From: Solimonas terrae
Lineage (GTDB): Bacteria; Pseudomonadota; Gammaproteobacteria; Nevskiales; Nevskiaceae
Reading direction: 5' to 3'
Length of the DNA stretch: 64,000 bases
NCBI RefSeq assembly: GCF_011067135.1
Contig: NZ_JAAMOW010000001.1
Location: forward strand, 1 to 64,000
Position numbers and translations under genes: made by a program. The notes beneath the pieces were generated by a model. That model searched no databases. It worked only from the letters and a program-made list of their open reading frames with translations, and was not told the DNA's origin. Shown piece after piece: positions 36,037-49,094 of the stretch (position 1 is the stretch's first letter; the number at the start of each line of letters is the position of its first letter).

Positions 36037-37373
36037 ACCTGTATCGCAATCCGGAATTCCTGCGTCACGCCTGGCTGGAACTGACCGCGCAGCGCCTGAT
36101 CGCGATGCCGGCGATCATCGGCCTGATCGCGTTGATCGGCGCGCAGCTCGACGAGCGCGTCGGCGGCCTGCGCATGATCGGCCTGCTGCTGTTCGTGCTG
36201 ATCACCGTGCTGTGGGGCGCGAAGCTCGCCGGCGATTCGCTGAATCAGGAGCTGGTGCAGGGCACCTGGGATCAGCAGCGCCTGTCCGGCATGGGCGCCT
36301 GGCAGATGACGCTCGGCAAGCTGCTCGGCGGGCCGGTGTTCGCCTGGTACGGCGGACTGTTCTGCCTCGCGCTCTACGCGATGACAGCGACACCGAGCTG
36401 GGCGACGATCCGCCCGCTGCTCACCGCCCTGAGTGCGGCGTTTGCCTTGCATGCGCTGATGCTGCTGTCGACGCTGGTGGCATGGCGCAAGCAGCCGCGG
36501 GCTGCCGTCGCCACGCCGCGTGCGCGCGGCTCGACCCTGCTGCTGGTGTTCATCGTCGCACCGCAGCTGATGAGCCTGATGTTCGGGCGTCACGCTGTCG
36601 GCACCGTCCTGTGGTACGGACACACGATCGCGATGGCCGATTTCGTGTTGCTGTGCGCGCTGCTGGCGATGGTCTGGAGCGTCACCGGTCTGTATCGCGC
36701 GATGCGTGAGGAGCTGGCGTTCCGCGATCCGCCCAGCGTCTGGGCCGGCTTCCTGCTGTTCCTGTTCGTCTTCAGTGGCGGCTGGTTCTACGGCCGTCCG
36801 CTTGCCGACCTGTCGGTGTTCCTGAAGATGGCGCCGTTCACCGCGCACCTCGCGCTGTGCGCGCTGATCGCGATGATCGCGGCCTACGTGATGCTGTTCA
36901 GCGAGCGCAAGGACTGGGTGCGTCTGCGCCGGCTCGTCGCCTTGTGGCAGTCCGGTCAGCGTCGCCGCGCCTGGGAGCTGGCGCCCAAATGGCTGGCATC
37001 GGCGGTGATTGCCGTGCTCATGTCCGCGGCGTTCGCGCTGGCGGGACTCGTGACCGAGCCCTGGCTCGATGGCATTGCCGGCGCCTGCACGGCAGCGGCG
37101 CTGCTCGCGTTCCTGATCCGCGATGGCGCGATCGTGCTCGGCCTCAATTTCACGCGCGATCAGCGTCGTGCCGACGCGGCCGCCGGCCTGTATCTGGCGG
37201 TGCTCTATGCGCTCCTGCCCGGCGTGCTGTACGCGTTCGGCCTGCGTCTGCTCGCAACGATGTTCTGGCCGGTGCTGGTCGCGCATCAGCCGTTCTGGCT
37301 GATCCCGATCCTGTTGCAGACGGCGGTCGCGCTCGATTTCGTGCTGCGCCGCTGGCGACAGCTGCCGGCCTGA
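36033..37373 (+). CDS. ABC-2-type membrane protein
   Basis: A 446-residue protein with about ten to twelve hydrophobic helices and no catalytic motif. Two halves are separated by a charged loop (LFSERKDWVRLRRLVALWQSGQRRRAW). TGGAGG at 36021-36026 and the ATGA overlap show it is made with the ATPase upstream. It is the membrane part of the exporter; it does not match a named permease family by eye. Confidence 0.82.
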   Translation: MNLYRNPEFLRHAWLELTAQRLIAMPAIIGLIALIGAQLDERVGGLRMIGLLLFVLITVLWGAKLAGDSLNQELVQGTWDQQRLSGMGAWQMTLGKLLGGPVFAWYGGLFCLALYAMTATPSWATIRPLLTALSAAFALHALMLLSTLVAWRKQPRAAVATPRARGSTLLLVFIVAPQLMSLMFGRHAVGTVLWYGHTIAMADFVLLCALLAMVWSVTGLYRAMREELAFRDPPSVWAGFLLFLFVFSGGWFYGRPLADLSVFLKMAPFTAHLALCALIAMIAAYVMLFSERKDWVRLRRLVALWQSGQRRRAWELAPKWLASAVIAVLMSAAFALAGLVTEPWLDGIAGACTAAALLAFLIRDGAIVLGLNFTRDQRRADAAAGLYLAVLYALLPGVLYAFGLRLLATMFWPVLVAHQPFWLIPILLQTAVALDFVLRRWRQLPA

Positions 37374-37508
37374 GTGCGCAACGCGGACGCCGGCATCTGG
37401 CGGCGCAGCGGTGGAGTGTCGCGCTCGCGAGGCGGGAGATGCGCTGCGTCGGCAGCGGCCAGCGTCAGCCGGCTGACGCAGATCGGCGCCGAGCGCGTCG
37501 CGCCGTGC

Positions 37509-38267
37509 TCAGCGCGCGTTGCCCTGCCAGCCGTAGTGCCATGCGGCGAGATAGCCGTCGAGATCGAAGCCGGTCTTGCAGGCTTCGCCGCGCAGTGCAG
37601 CCACGTCGCGCAGATGGATGCCGTCCTTGGTTACTTCGATGATGCCGCGCCGCGTCCACGCCGCGATCACGCCGTTGACACGCTGACGGGTGGCGCCGAT
37701 GCGCGAACCGATCTCGGACTGGCTTTCGTCGTGGTCGATGCGCACGCCGCCGTCGGCAGCGGGGCGACCGCGCAGGCGTGCCATGCGCAGCAGATAGACG
37801 GCGAAGCGCACCTGGGTGTTGTGCAGGCTGAGCAGCTCCAGCCGCGCAAACACGGCAACTGCGCGCGCGGTGAATTCGTCGTAAAGACCCTTGTAGTACT
37901 GCGGCCAGCGTTCGGCGAACTCGAGCAGCACCGCGTAGGGCACCGCCACCACGCGCGCCGCCTGCTGGCAGACGCAGTGCAGCAGATAGGTGGACGGCGG
38001 ACGCGGCGAGTGGTGACTGAACCAGCCGCCGGCGACGACTTCCTCCATGGTGATCTCGTCGCCGCGATGATTGATGAGGTAGATGCGGAACGAGCCACTG
38101 ATCACGCCGAACACGGCTTCGACCGGGTCACCGGGCGAGAAGATCATCCTGCCCCTGGCGATCTCGCGCACGCTGGCGCGTTCGGCCAGCCACTGCCGCG
38201 CCTCGGGCGGCACGTAGGCGAACCACTGCCATCCCTCGATGGTCTTGAGCACGATGTCGTCGGACAT
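37509..38267 (-). CDS. Crp/Fnr-family transcription regulator without Fe-S cysteines
   Basis: A 252-residue regulator with an N-terminal cyclic-nucleotide-binding fold (MIFSPGDPVEAVFGVISGSFRIYL) and a C-terminal winged helix (SEIGSRIGATRQRVNGVIAAW, then RRGIIEV). The N-terminal Cys cluster of FNR is absent; a CVCQQ pair is in the beta-barrel. The effector is unknown. It is the last gene of the bkd-kynA series, 64 bases after kynA, and may control that series. Confidence 0.9.
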   Translation of the reverse strand: MSDDIVLKTIEGWQWFAYVPPEARQWLAERASVREIARGRMIFSPGDPVEAVFGVISGSFRIYLINHRGDEITMEEVVAGGWFSHHSPRPPSTYLLHCVCQQAARVVAVPYAVLLEFAERWPQYYKGLYDEFTARAVAVFARLELLSLHNTQVRFAVYLLRMARLRGRPAADGGVRIDHDESQSEIGSRIGATRQRVNGVIAAWTRRGIIEVTKDGIHLRDVAALRGEACKTGFDLDGYLAAWHYGWQGNAR

Positions 38268-38331
38268 AGCGGGCGCGATGCTAGCCCACTTCCCGCGTCG
38301 TGGACATCCGGCCCGGCATTCCTGCGCGCCG

Positions 38332-39189
38332 CTAGAGTTCGGTGCGCAGATCCCAGAGTTCGGGGAACAGGGTGATGTCGGTGACTTTCTTCAGGTAGCC
38401 GACACCGGCGGTACCGCCGGTTCCGCGCTTGAAGCCGATGATGCGCTTGACGGTCGTCATGTGGCGGAAGCGCCACTGCTGGAACCAGTCGTCGACATCG
38501 ACCAGCTTTTCGCCGAGCTGATAGAGATCCCACCAGTGTTCCGGGTCGCGATAGACCTGCAGCCAGGCGGCTCGAACGCTGGCGCTGGCCTGATACGGCT
38601 GGCGGAAATCGCGCGTCAGCACCTCGGCATCGATTGCCAGGCTGCGGCGGGCGAGCAGGGCGATCGCCTCGTCGTACAGGCTCGGTGCCGCGAGCGCGGC
38701 GTCGAGCGCGGTGCTGCGCACCGCGTCGTGGCGGAACGGCTCGATCATCTCCGCCTGCTTGTTGCCGAGCATGAACTCGATGCGGCGGTTCTGGAACGAC
38801 TGGAAACCGGACGAGCGACCGAGCGCATCGCGGAAGCCGGAATACTCGGCCGGCGTCATCGTCGACAGCACATCCCAGGACTGGATCATCTGCGCCTGGA
38901 TGCGACCGACGCGCGCGAGGTTCTTCAAGGCCGGCTGCAGGCGATCCTCGCGCACACCGGCCATCGCCAGTTCGAGTTCGTGCAGGACCAGCTTCATCCA
39001 CAGCTCGGTGGACTGGTGGATGACGATGAACAGCAACTCGTCGTTCTTGTCGCTGCGCGGCTTTTGCGCGGTGAGCAGGGTGTCGAGCTGCAGGTAGTCG
39101 CCGTAGCTCATCGCCCGGCCGAAATCCGTGTAGGCGCCGAGCGCGTTGCGTTCGGCTTGGTCCGCGTCGTCTTTCGGGCCGGTGCTCAC
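38332..39189 (-). CDS. kynA: Tryptophan 2,3-dioxygenase
   Basis: This heme enzyme opens the indole ring of tryptophan to N-formylkynurenine. The 285-residue protein shows [13 protein letters not shown] near the start, [10 protein letters not shown], the substrate-pocket segment [18 protein letters not shown], the axial heme His in [12 protein letters not shown], and [13 protein letters not shown]. Length agrees with bacterial forms. It lies six bases after an FAD-linked dehydrogenase gene. No kynureninase or formamidase gene lies in the window. Confidence 0.97.
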   Translation of the reverse strand: MSTGPKDDADQAERNALGAYTDFGRAMSYGDYLQLDTLLTAQKPRSDKNDELLFIVIHQSTELWMKLVLHELELAMAGVREDRLQPALKNLARVGRIQAQMIQSWDVLSTMTPAEYSGFRDALGRSSGFQSFQNRRIEFMLGNKQAEMIEPFRHDAVRSTALDAALAAPSLYDEAIALLARRSLAIDAEVLTRDFRQPYQASASVRAAWLQVYRDPEHWWDLYQLGEKLVDVDDWFQQWRFRHMTTVKRIIGFKRGTGGTAGVGYLKKVTDITLFPELWDLRTEL

Positions 39190-39195
39190 GGCAAC

Positions 39196-40569
39196 TCAGA
39201 GTACCTTGCCGGGATTGAGGATGTTCTTCGGGTCCATGGTCTTCTTCAGCAATTGCATCAATGCGATTTCGTCGTCGGAGCGCGAGATCGACAGATGAAG
39301 GCGTTTCTCGGTGCCGATGCCATGCTCGGCCGAGATCGAGCCGCCGATCGGCTTGAGCGGCGCATAGACGTCCTCGTCCGACTGCGCATGCTGATGTTCA
39401 CCCTCGCAGCCCGGATTGACGAAGAAGTGCAGGTTGCCGTCGCCGATGTGGCCGATCACATCGCAGCGGCTGTCCGGCCACCGACGCCTGAGGCGCGCCT
39501 GGACTTCGCTGACGTACGCCGGCATTTCGCGAATCGGCAGGCTGACGTCGTAGAGGAAGATCGGCTTGCGGCGATACAGCGCCATGAAATCCTCGCGGAT
39601 TTCCCAGAGTGCCCGCAGCTCGGTGTCGGACTGCGGGATGACCGCGTCGGCGACCAGTCCGTCGGACAGGGCCTGTTCCATCACCGTCATGAACAGTGCG
39701 TTGTCGGCGTCGGCGTTCGCGCCTTCGGCTTCCAGCATCACGTAGTACGGATAATGACGATCCATCGGCGCGCGGTGATAGCCGGGTTCGGTGACATCGC
39801 GGAAGTAGTCGCCCCACATGACCTCGAACGCGCTGAGCTGGCCACCCAGCGAGCGCTGCAGCAGCTTCAGCAGCTGCGTGACCTCGTCGAAACCGGCGAG
39901 CGCGACGAGCGCGCTGTTGCGACTGCTGGTGGCTTCCTCGAGCCGCACGACGACGCGGGTGACGACGCCGAGCGTGCCTTCGCTGCCGATGAACAGCTGC
40001 TTGAGGTCGTAGCCGGCGTTGTTCTTCAGCATGTGATTCATCGACGAGATCACCGTGCCGTCGGCCAGTACCGCTTCGAGCCCGAGCACGCGCGAACGCA
40101 TCATCCCGTAGCGGATCACATTGATGCCGCCGGCATTGGTAGCGACATTGCCGCCGACCGTGCACGAGCCGCGCGCGCCGAGATCGACCGGGAAGATCAG
40201 GCCGTGTTCGCGCGCCGCCTCCTGCAGGACCTGCAGCGCGACGCCGGCCTGCACCGTCGCCGTGCGGCCGACCGTGTCGATCTCCTCGATCGCGTTCATC
40301 TTCTCGAGCGAGACGATCACGGTGTCCGCATCGCTGGTCGCACCCTGCACGCAGCCGGTCAGTCCGCCCTGCGTGACGATCTTCTGACCCGCGTCATGAC
40401 AGATCTTCAGCGTCGCCGACAGTTCCGCCGTCGTGCGTGGCCGCACCAGTGCCGCGGCGCGCATCGGCGACGGATCCCAGTAGCTGCTCGCGCGTTCGGA
40501 CACGCGGCTGGCATCGATGACGATGTCGGCGCCGAGCGCCGCCTGCAGGGTTTCGAAGATGTTCGGCAT
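39196..40569 (-). CDS. FAD-linked 2-hydroxyacid dehydrogenase (GlcD/D2HGDH type)
   Basis: A 457-residue flavoprotein. The PP-loop FAD domain (VRPRTTAELSATLKICHDAG, QGGLTGCVQGAT, GARGSCTVGGNVATNAGG) is followed by the substrate-binding cap and the conserved C-terminal metal and substrate region (HIGDGNLHFFVNP, then SISAEHGIGTEKR). The end DPKNILNPGKVL is characteristic of GlcD-like D-lactate or D-2-hydroxyglutarate dehydrogenases. The ATG at 40569 starts MPNIFETLQ. Only two bases separate it from bkdB, so it is likely part of the same operon; the substrate is not determined. Confidence 0.92.
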   Translation of the reverse strand: MPNIFETLQAALGADIVIDASRVSERASSYWDPSPMRAAALVRPRTTAELSATLKICHDAGQKIVTQGGLTGCVQGATSDADTVIVSLEKMNAIEEIDTVGRTATVQAGVALQVLQEAAREHGLIFPVDLGARGSCTVGGNVATNAGGINVIRYGMMRSRVLGLEAVLADGTVISSMNHMLKNNAGYDLKQLFIGSEGTLGVVTRVVVRLEEATSSRNSALVALAGFDEVTQLLKLLQRSLGGQLSAFEVMWGDYFRDVTEPGYHRAPMDRHYPYYVMLEAEGANADADNALFMTVMEQALSDGLVADAVIPQSDTELRALWEIREDFMALYRRKPIFLYDVSLPIREMPAYVSEVQARLRRRWPDSRCDVIGHIGDGNLHFFVNPGCEGEHQHAQSDEDVYAPLKPIGGSISAEHGIGTEKRLHLSISRSDDEIALMQLLKKTMDPKNILNPGKVL

Positions 40570-40571
40570 GG

Positions 40572-41846
40572 TTACTCGATGAACAGCGTGGCGGGGTGTT
40601 CGAGCAGGGCCTTGACGCGCTGGATGAAGGACGCGGCATCGAAGCCGTCGACGATGCGGTGATCGAACGACGACGACAGGTTCATCATCGAGCGCACGAC
40701 GATCTGGCCGTTCTTCACGACCGGCCGCTCGACGAGCTTGTTGACGCCGACGATCGCGACTTCCGGTGCGTTGATCACCGGCGTCGTGACGATGCCGCCG
40801 AGCGCACCGAGGCTGGTGATCGTGATCGTCGAGCCGGACAGTTCGTCGCGCGTCGCCTTGCCGGTGCGCGCGGCTTCGGCGAGACGACGGATCTCGGTGG
40901 CGCGCGACCACATGTCGAGCCGCTGCGCGTGCTTCAGCACCGGCACGATCAGGCCGTTCGGCGTCTGCGCGGCGATGCCGACGTGCAGCGCACGATGGCG
41001 CGTGACGATGCCGGCTTCGTCGTCGTAGGTCGCGTTGACCTGCGGGAATTCCGGGATCGCCCTGGCCAGTGCCTGGATCAGCAACGGCAGCAGGGTCAGC
41101 TTGCCGCGCTCCTTGTGCGTCGCATTCAGGTGCTGGCGCAGCGCTTCGAGTTCGGTGACGTCGACTTCCTCGACGTACGCGAAGTGCGGAATCCGCTGCT
41201 TGGAGCGCTGCATCGCCTCGGCGATCTTGCGGCGCAGGCCGATGACCTTGATCTGCTCGATGGCGTCGTCGTCGCCGTGGCTGCGCGCAGCGGGCGCCGG
41301 TCGCGTTGCCACGGCGCCGCCGCTGGCGTGGCGTTCGACATCATCGCGGCTGACCCGACCGGACGCGCCGGTCGGTGTGACCATTGCGATATCGACGCCG
41401 AGCTCGCGCGCACGCTTGCGCGTCGCCGGCGAGGCGGCGACCGAATCACGCGGCGAGGAACTGGCGGGGCTGTCGCCTTTGCTCGCGACGGCTGCGCTCG
41501 TGGTCTGGGTCGGGGCGCCGGTGGCCGCCCCGGTTTCGGCTGCTGCCGGTGCCGCGGGTGCCGCTTCGGCAGCGGCGATTTCGCCGGCCGATGTGTCGGT
41601 TTCCAGCGTCACCAGCGCGCCACCGACGGCGATCTTGTCGCCGGCGGCGCCGTGTATGGTCAGCACGCGACCGGCAACCGGCGACGACAGTTCGACGGCT
41701 GCCTTGTCGGTCAGCATGTCGACCAGCTGCTGGTCTTCCTCGACCGTGTCACCGACCGCGACATGCCACTGCGCGATTTCGGATTCGGCGATGCCTTCGC
41801 CGATGTCCGGCAGCTTGAAGATGTACTGGTTGCTCCGGGTGCTCAT
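40572..41846 (-). CDS. bkdB: Branched-chain 2-oxoacid dehydrogenase E2, acyltransferase
   Basis: The core of the 2-oxoacid dehydrogenase complex. An N-terminal lipoyl domain (residues 8-83; Lys48 in DMLTDKAAVEL carries lipoate) is followed by an Ala/Thr/Ser-rich linker. The E1/E3-binding domain comes next (ATRKRARELGVDI, GASGRVSRDDVE), then the catalytic domain with DHRIVDG. One lipoyl domain only, 424 residues. The start overlaps the bkdA2 stop by four bases. Acyl specificity is inferred from the E1 subunits. Confidence 0.94.
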   Translation of the reverse strand: MSTRSNQYIFKLPDIGEGIAESEIAQWHVAVGDTVEEDQQLVDMLTDKAAVELSSPVAGRVLTIHGAAGDKIAVGGALVTLETDTSAGEIAAAEAAPAAPAAAETGAATGAPTQTTSAAVASKGDSPASSSPRDSVAASPATRKRARELGVDIAMVTPTGASGRVSRDDVERHASGGAVATRPAPAARSHGDDDAIEQIKVIGLRRKIAEAMQRSKQRIPHFAYVEEVDVTELEALRQHLNATHKERGKLTLLPLLIQALARAIPEFPQVNATYDDEAGIVTRHRALHVGIAAQTPNGLIVPVLKHAQRLDMWSRATEIRRLAEAARTGKATRDELSGSTITITSLGALGGIVTTPVINAPEVAIVGVNKLVERPVVKNGQIVVRSMMNLSSSFDHRIVDGFDAASFIQRVKALLEHPATLFIE

Positions 41847-42859
41847 GCGGCCTCCATGGCGCTCTTCAGCGCGGCGACGACGCGGGCCGGGCCGGGGAAA
41901 TACTCCCATTCCAGCGCGTGCGGGTAGGGCGTGTCCCAGCCGGTGACGCGCGTGATCGGCGCTTGCAGATGCCAGAAGCAGTGCTCCTGCACGATCGCCG
42001 ACAGCTCGGCACCGTAGCCGCCGGTGCGTGTTGCCTCGTGGACGATGACGCAGCGGCCGGTGCGTCTCACCGAGGCCTCGATGGCGTCGATGTCGACCGG
42101 CAGCAAGGTGCGCAGATCGATCACTTCGGCGTCGACGCCGGACTCCTCGGCAGCGGCGAGACAGACATGGACCATGGTGCCGTAGCACAGCACCGTGACG
42201 TCCTGGCCGGGCCGCACGATCGACGCCTTGCCGAGCTCGATGCGGTAATGACCGTCCGGCACCTCGGCCGAAGGATGGCCGGCCCAGGATTTCAGCGGCC
42301 GGTCGTGATGCCCGTCGAACGGACCGTTGTAGAGCCGCTTGGGCTCGAAGAAGATCACCGGATCGTCGTCTTCGATCGCGGCGATCAGCAAGCCCTTGGC
42401 GTCGTGGGGATTGCTCGGCATCACGGTCTTCAGGCCGCAGACGTGCGTGAAGATGCCTTCCGGACTCTGGCTGTGCGTCTGGCCACCGAAGATGCCGCCG
42501 CCGCAGGGCGAGCGCACGGTCAGCGGTGCCCAGAACTCGCCGGCCGAGCGATGACGCAGGCGGGCGGCTTCGGACACGAGCTGGTCGAAAGCCGGATAGA
42601 TGTAGTCGGCGAACTGCACCTCGACGACCGGGCGCAGGCCGTAGGCGCCCATGCCGATCGCCGTGCCGAGAATGCCGCCCTCGGCGATCGGCGTGTCGAA
42701 CACCCGCGTCTTGCCGTATTTCTTCTGCAGGTTCGCGGTGGCGCGGAACACGCCGCCGAAGTAGCCGACGTCCTCGCCGAAGATCACGACCTTGTCGTCG
42801 CGCTGCATCATCACATCCATCGCCGAGTTCAGCGCCTGGATCATGTTCATGGTCGGCAT
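41843..42859 (-). CDS. bkdA2: Branched-chain 2-oxoacid dehydrogenase E1 beta
   Basis: The beta subunit of the thiamine-diphosphate-dependent decarboxylase. At 338 residues it shows the family pieces VVIFGEDVGYFGGVFRAT, TPIAEGGILGTAIGMGAYG, VEVQFADYIYPAFDQ and the C-terminal EWEYFPG. Its start is just behind the bkdA1 stop. Order and sequence agree with the bkdA1-bkdA2-bkdB genes of Pseudomonas. Confidence 0.95.
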   Translation of the reverse strand: MPTMNMIQALNSAMDVMMQRDDKVVIFGEDVGYFGGVFRATANLQKKYGKTRVFDTPIAEGGILGTAIGMGAYGLRPVVEVQFADYIYPAFDQLVSEAARLRHRSAGEFWAPLTVRSPCGGGIFGGQTHSQSPEGIFTHVCGLKTVMPSNPHDAKGLLIAAIEDDDPVIFFEPKRLYNGPFDGHHDRPLKSWAGHPSAEVPDGHYRIELGKASIVRPGQDVTVLCYGTMVHVCLAAAEESGVDAEVIDLRTLLPVDIDAIEASVRRTGRCVIVHEATRTGGYGAELSAIVQEHCFWHLQAPITRVTGWDTPYPHALEWEYFPGPARVVAALKSAMEAA

Positions 42860-42860
42860 G

Positions 42861-45800
<2,940 letters not shown>

Positions 45801-45811
<11 letters not shown>

Positions 45812-48230
45812 AGCTGAGCCGAATGCCATAGGTCCTCGGAGTGATGATGGTGTACTGCGGCGTCGGCGCCGAGATGTTGATGATCGAATGCTTGTTGGCG
45901 AGATTGTTGCCGTACAGCTGCACCTGCCAGTTTTCGCCACCGATCGCGGCGCTCGCCTTGATGGAATCGTAGCTGGCGATCGGAAAGCCGTCGGTGCCGC
46001 CGGATTGCAGCGTCATCAGCTGATCGCCGATGTACGAATAGCCTGCGGACAGGGTCGCCAGCAACGACGAGAACACCGGCCAGTCGTAGCTGCCGGTCGC
46101 GCTCCAGGTATAGCGCGGCGTGCTCGGCACGCGTGAGCCTTTGGGCGTCTCGCTGTTGGCGGCGGGCTTGGTGATGTTGCCGTCACTGTAGCCACCGTTG
46201 AGCGACAGCAGCATGCCGGTGAACGGCGCCCAGGTGATCGATGCTTCGGTGCCGAGCACGACCGCGTCACCGGCATTGTCCAGATGCGCGAACTGGGTCG
46301 AGACGGCGCCGAGCCTGGCGGTGCCGACGACCGTCGCCTGCAGATTCTGCCAGTCGATGCGATAGGCCGAGAGATTCGTGATCAGGTGGCCGTGGAACCA
46401 GCTGAGCTTGGCGCCGATTTCCTCGTTCCAGACGTAGTCCGGCTTGACGACCGGCGGACCGCTGTCGAGCGCCGAGTACACGTTCGGCGTACCGGAGCGA
46501 AAGCCGCGGCTGAGGGTCGCGTACAGCATGTGATCGTCGGTGATGTGCCAGGACAGCGATAGCTTCGGCAGCGCGCCGCTGGTCTTCACCGACTGCGAGA
46601 AGTACTTCGTCACCGCGCCGGTTTGCGGATCGACATTGCTCGGGTCGGTCGCGAGCAGATAGGCCTCGATGCCATAGAACTGCGTATCGATGAAGAACGA
46701 AACATCTTCGCTGAACAGACGCAGGCCGCCGGTCAGTTCCAGCGACGGCAGGATCTCGTAGTTGAGTTCGCCGTAGGCCGCGATCTGCTTGAACTTCTCG
46801 TCGCCGTGTCCGTTTTCCTGCTGGCCCTGGACCGGATTGAAGGGGCCGAGCAGGGCTTCGAGTATGCCGGTCGGATCGTCCGGTATGGCGTTCTCGTATT
46901 TCTGCTCGTCAAAGCTCTGGCTGCGGTTGCGATAGAACAATCCGGCGATCCAGTCGAGGCGCTCGTCGCCGTTGGAGACCAGGCGCAGTTCCTGCGAGAA
47001 CGACTGCAGGCCGGTCACGACATGCGTCGGCGAATTGCTGAAGATCGGCGGCGCCGTGATGCCGAGCGGATTCACCTGGGTCTGCACCAGACCCTGCAGT
47101 ACCGGCACGCGGCGCTGCGAGTCGCGATCGGTGTTGTATACCGCGCTGACCGACGTGAGTTGCGCGAACGGCAGGCTCCAGCGTGCGGTCAGGGCGTTGA
47201 TCGTGAACCTGGTCTTTGCGTACTGATCCTCGGGGCCGCTGTTGGTCAGCTCGTTCTCGGCCCCGGCGTCGACCACCGGAAACTGCTTGCGGTCGTCGTT
47301 GTCGTACAGGAAGGTGTATTCGAGCAGCATGCTGTCCCAGGCTTGCCAGTCGACGATGGCCCGCGCGGACTGATGGTTGTCGGCATCGGCGTCCTTGCGG
47401 TCGAGCGTGGTGTAGTCGACGAAGCCGCCGTTGTGCCGCAGATTGCCGACCACGCGCGCCGCGAGGCGATCCTGGACGATCGGCACGTTGACGGCGATGC
47501 GTTCGTCATTGCTGGGCGCGCCGTCGCTGGTGTTGGAAAGCGAGGCCTGCGTGCGCACGATCCACTGGCTCATGTCCGGCGCGTTGGTCACCATCTTCAG
47601 CGAGCCGCCCATCGAACCCTCGCCGTACAGGGTGCCCTGCGGCCCCTTCAGGACCTCGATGCGCTGCAGATCGAAGATGTCGAGGTCGGGAAACACGCCC
47701 GAGCCCTGGATGCCGACGTCGTTGAGATAGACGCCCGTGGTCGGCGAGCCGTCGCCGTAGCCGAGGTCCGACGAGTTGACGTTGGAGATGCCGCGCATCG
47801 AAATCTTCTGCGAACCGTTGCCCGACGACTGCAGCGACACGTTCGGCACGTCCAGCAAGTAATCCTTGAGGCCGGCGGCACCTTTCTTGTCGAGGTCCGC
47901 GCCGCTGAACACCTGCGTGCTGCCGACCACGTCCTGGTTGCTTTGCTCGCGATACGAGGCGGTGACGACGATTTCGGCGATCGGCTGCGATTCCGGCGGC
48001 GGCACCGCGACCGGCGGCGGCGCCGTGTTGCCGACCGGGATGACCGGCAACGGGCTCGCAGCGGCGGGGTCGGTATCTGCGTTGGTGGCGGACGAGCTGT
48101 CGGCTGCGTCCGATGCCGCGCTCGATGTTTCGTCCGCCGAGGCCGGATCCTGCTGTGCCCGGGCGATCGGACAAAACGTTGCCGCGACCATCGCCGCGCC
48201 GATCAATTGCGCGCTCCTGCCTGCCTTCAT
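45801..48230 (-). CDS. TonB-dependent outer-membrane receptor, second
   Basis: An 809-residue receptor. A signal peptide (AQLIGAAMVAATFCPIARAQ) precedes an acidic Ala/Ser/Asp-rich stretch and a Pro-rich segment. The TonB box-like IAEIVVTASYREQS, a plug (AAGLKDYLLDVPNVSLQ, ISMRGISN, IEVLKGPQGTLYG) and the barrel ending YGIRLSYDF follow. GGAGG at 48237-48241 fits the ATG at 48230 best; an adjacent ATG at 48233 is also in frame. It resembles the receptor at 23195 in layout, including the linker. The start is divergent from a TetR gene that probably represses it, and it is followed by an esterase. Substrate unknown. Confidence 0.93.
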
Positions 48231-48264
48231 CATGCTCCTCCGCCTGCCATTCACTATTCATGGC

Positions 48265-48292
48265 GTTTAGTAATACATTCTGTTTAGAAATA
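48265..48292. promoter_or_regulatory. Near-perfect 11-bp direct repeat in the receptor/TetR divergent promoter
   Basis: GTTTAGTAATA (48265-48275) and GTTTAGAAATA (48282-48292) differ by one base and start 17 bases apart. The short palindrome CACGACTCGTG follows at 48305-48315. The region is the only clearly AT-rich stretch of this neighbourhood. It is a candidate binding site for the divergent TetR regulator; no direct proof is visible. Confidence 0.45.
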
Positions 48293-48340
48293 TATGGTAC
48301 ATTCACGACTCGTGCAAGTCGGAAAAAGGCGCAGTGAGCG

Positions 48341-48979
48341 ATGGCCAAGGCGAGCCCCGCAAAGAAGGTGAGGCTGTCACGCGCAGAACAGAATGCACAG
48401 CGTTCCGAGGAGTTGCTGGCCGCGGCGTGGACCATGTTCTGCCAGAAGGGTTACGAGGCCGTCACGATCGACGACGTGGCTGCACAGGCTGGCTATTCGC
48501 GAATGCCGATCTATTCGCTGTTCGGCGACAAGCAGACGCTGTTCTTCGAACTCTGGCAGGTGTCGCTGCGACGACTGGCCGACCAGCTGCTCGCGGAAAT
48601 GAACCTCAAGGGTCCGCTGCGCCGCAACCTCAAGCGCCTGGCCGAAATGATCGCGGACGGCCGGAATACCGAGCCGGATGGCGCGGGAGAGAGCCTGTTC
48701 TTCGTGGTGCAGACGATCGCACTCAGCCGGCCGGACCTCGAGGTGCGGCTGCAGGCGCTCGCGCGCGACGTGGTCACGCGCTTCACCGAGATGATCCGCA
48801 GCTCCACGCTCGCCGACGGCGAAGTGCTGCGCAGCGATGCGGGCACGATCGCGGCGCACCTGATCGCCCACATCAATGGTCTGTCAACGGTCCAGTTCCA
48901 GACCGGCCACGGCTATGCACGCAGCCGTGAGCTGATTCCGATTTTCAACGCCATCGCGTTCAAGTCGGCGGACGAGTAG
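48341..48979 (+). CDS. TetR-family transcription regulator
   Basis: A 212-residue regulator with an N-terminal TetR helix-turn-helix (AAWTMFCQKGYEAVTIDDVA, then AGYSRMPIYSLFGDKQTLF). The ligand-binding C-terminal domain is helical with no recognisable ligand motif. It is divergent from the TonB receptor-esterase-bkd series, which it probably controls together with itself. Confidence 0.92.
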   Translation: MAKASPAKKVRLSRAEQNAQRSEELLAAAWTMFCQKGYEAVTIDDVAAQAGYSRMPIYSLFGDKQTLFFELWQVSLRRLADQLLAEMNLKGPLRRNLKRLAEMIADGRNTEPDGAGESLFFVVQTIALSRPDLEVRLQALARDVVTRFTEMIRSSTLADGEVLRSDAGTIAAHLIAHINGLSTVQFQTGHGYARSRELIPIFNAIAFKSADE

Positions 48980-48990
48980 ACACCGCACCG

Positions 48991-49024
48991 ACGGCGGGTC
49001 GGGCCGCTGTGCTCCCGCCGCCGT
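48991..49024. terminator. GC-rich hairpin between convergent tetR and ompW genes
   Basis: ACGGCGGG (48991-48998) can pair with the CCCGCCG segment at 49014-49020, about 12-45 bases after the TetR stop. There is no T run, so it could be a bidirectional weak terminator or only chance GC-rich pairing. Confidence 0.35.
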
Positions 49025-49094
49025 CATCGCGCCGCCTCTCGACCGTTGACGACGGCCGGCGCGGCATGATGGCGGCGGCGTTCCGCCCTTGCGT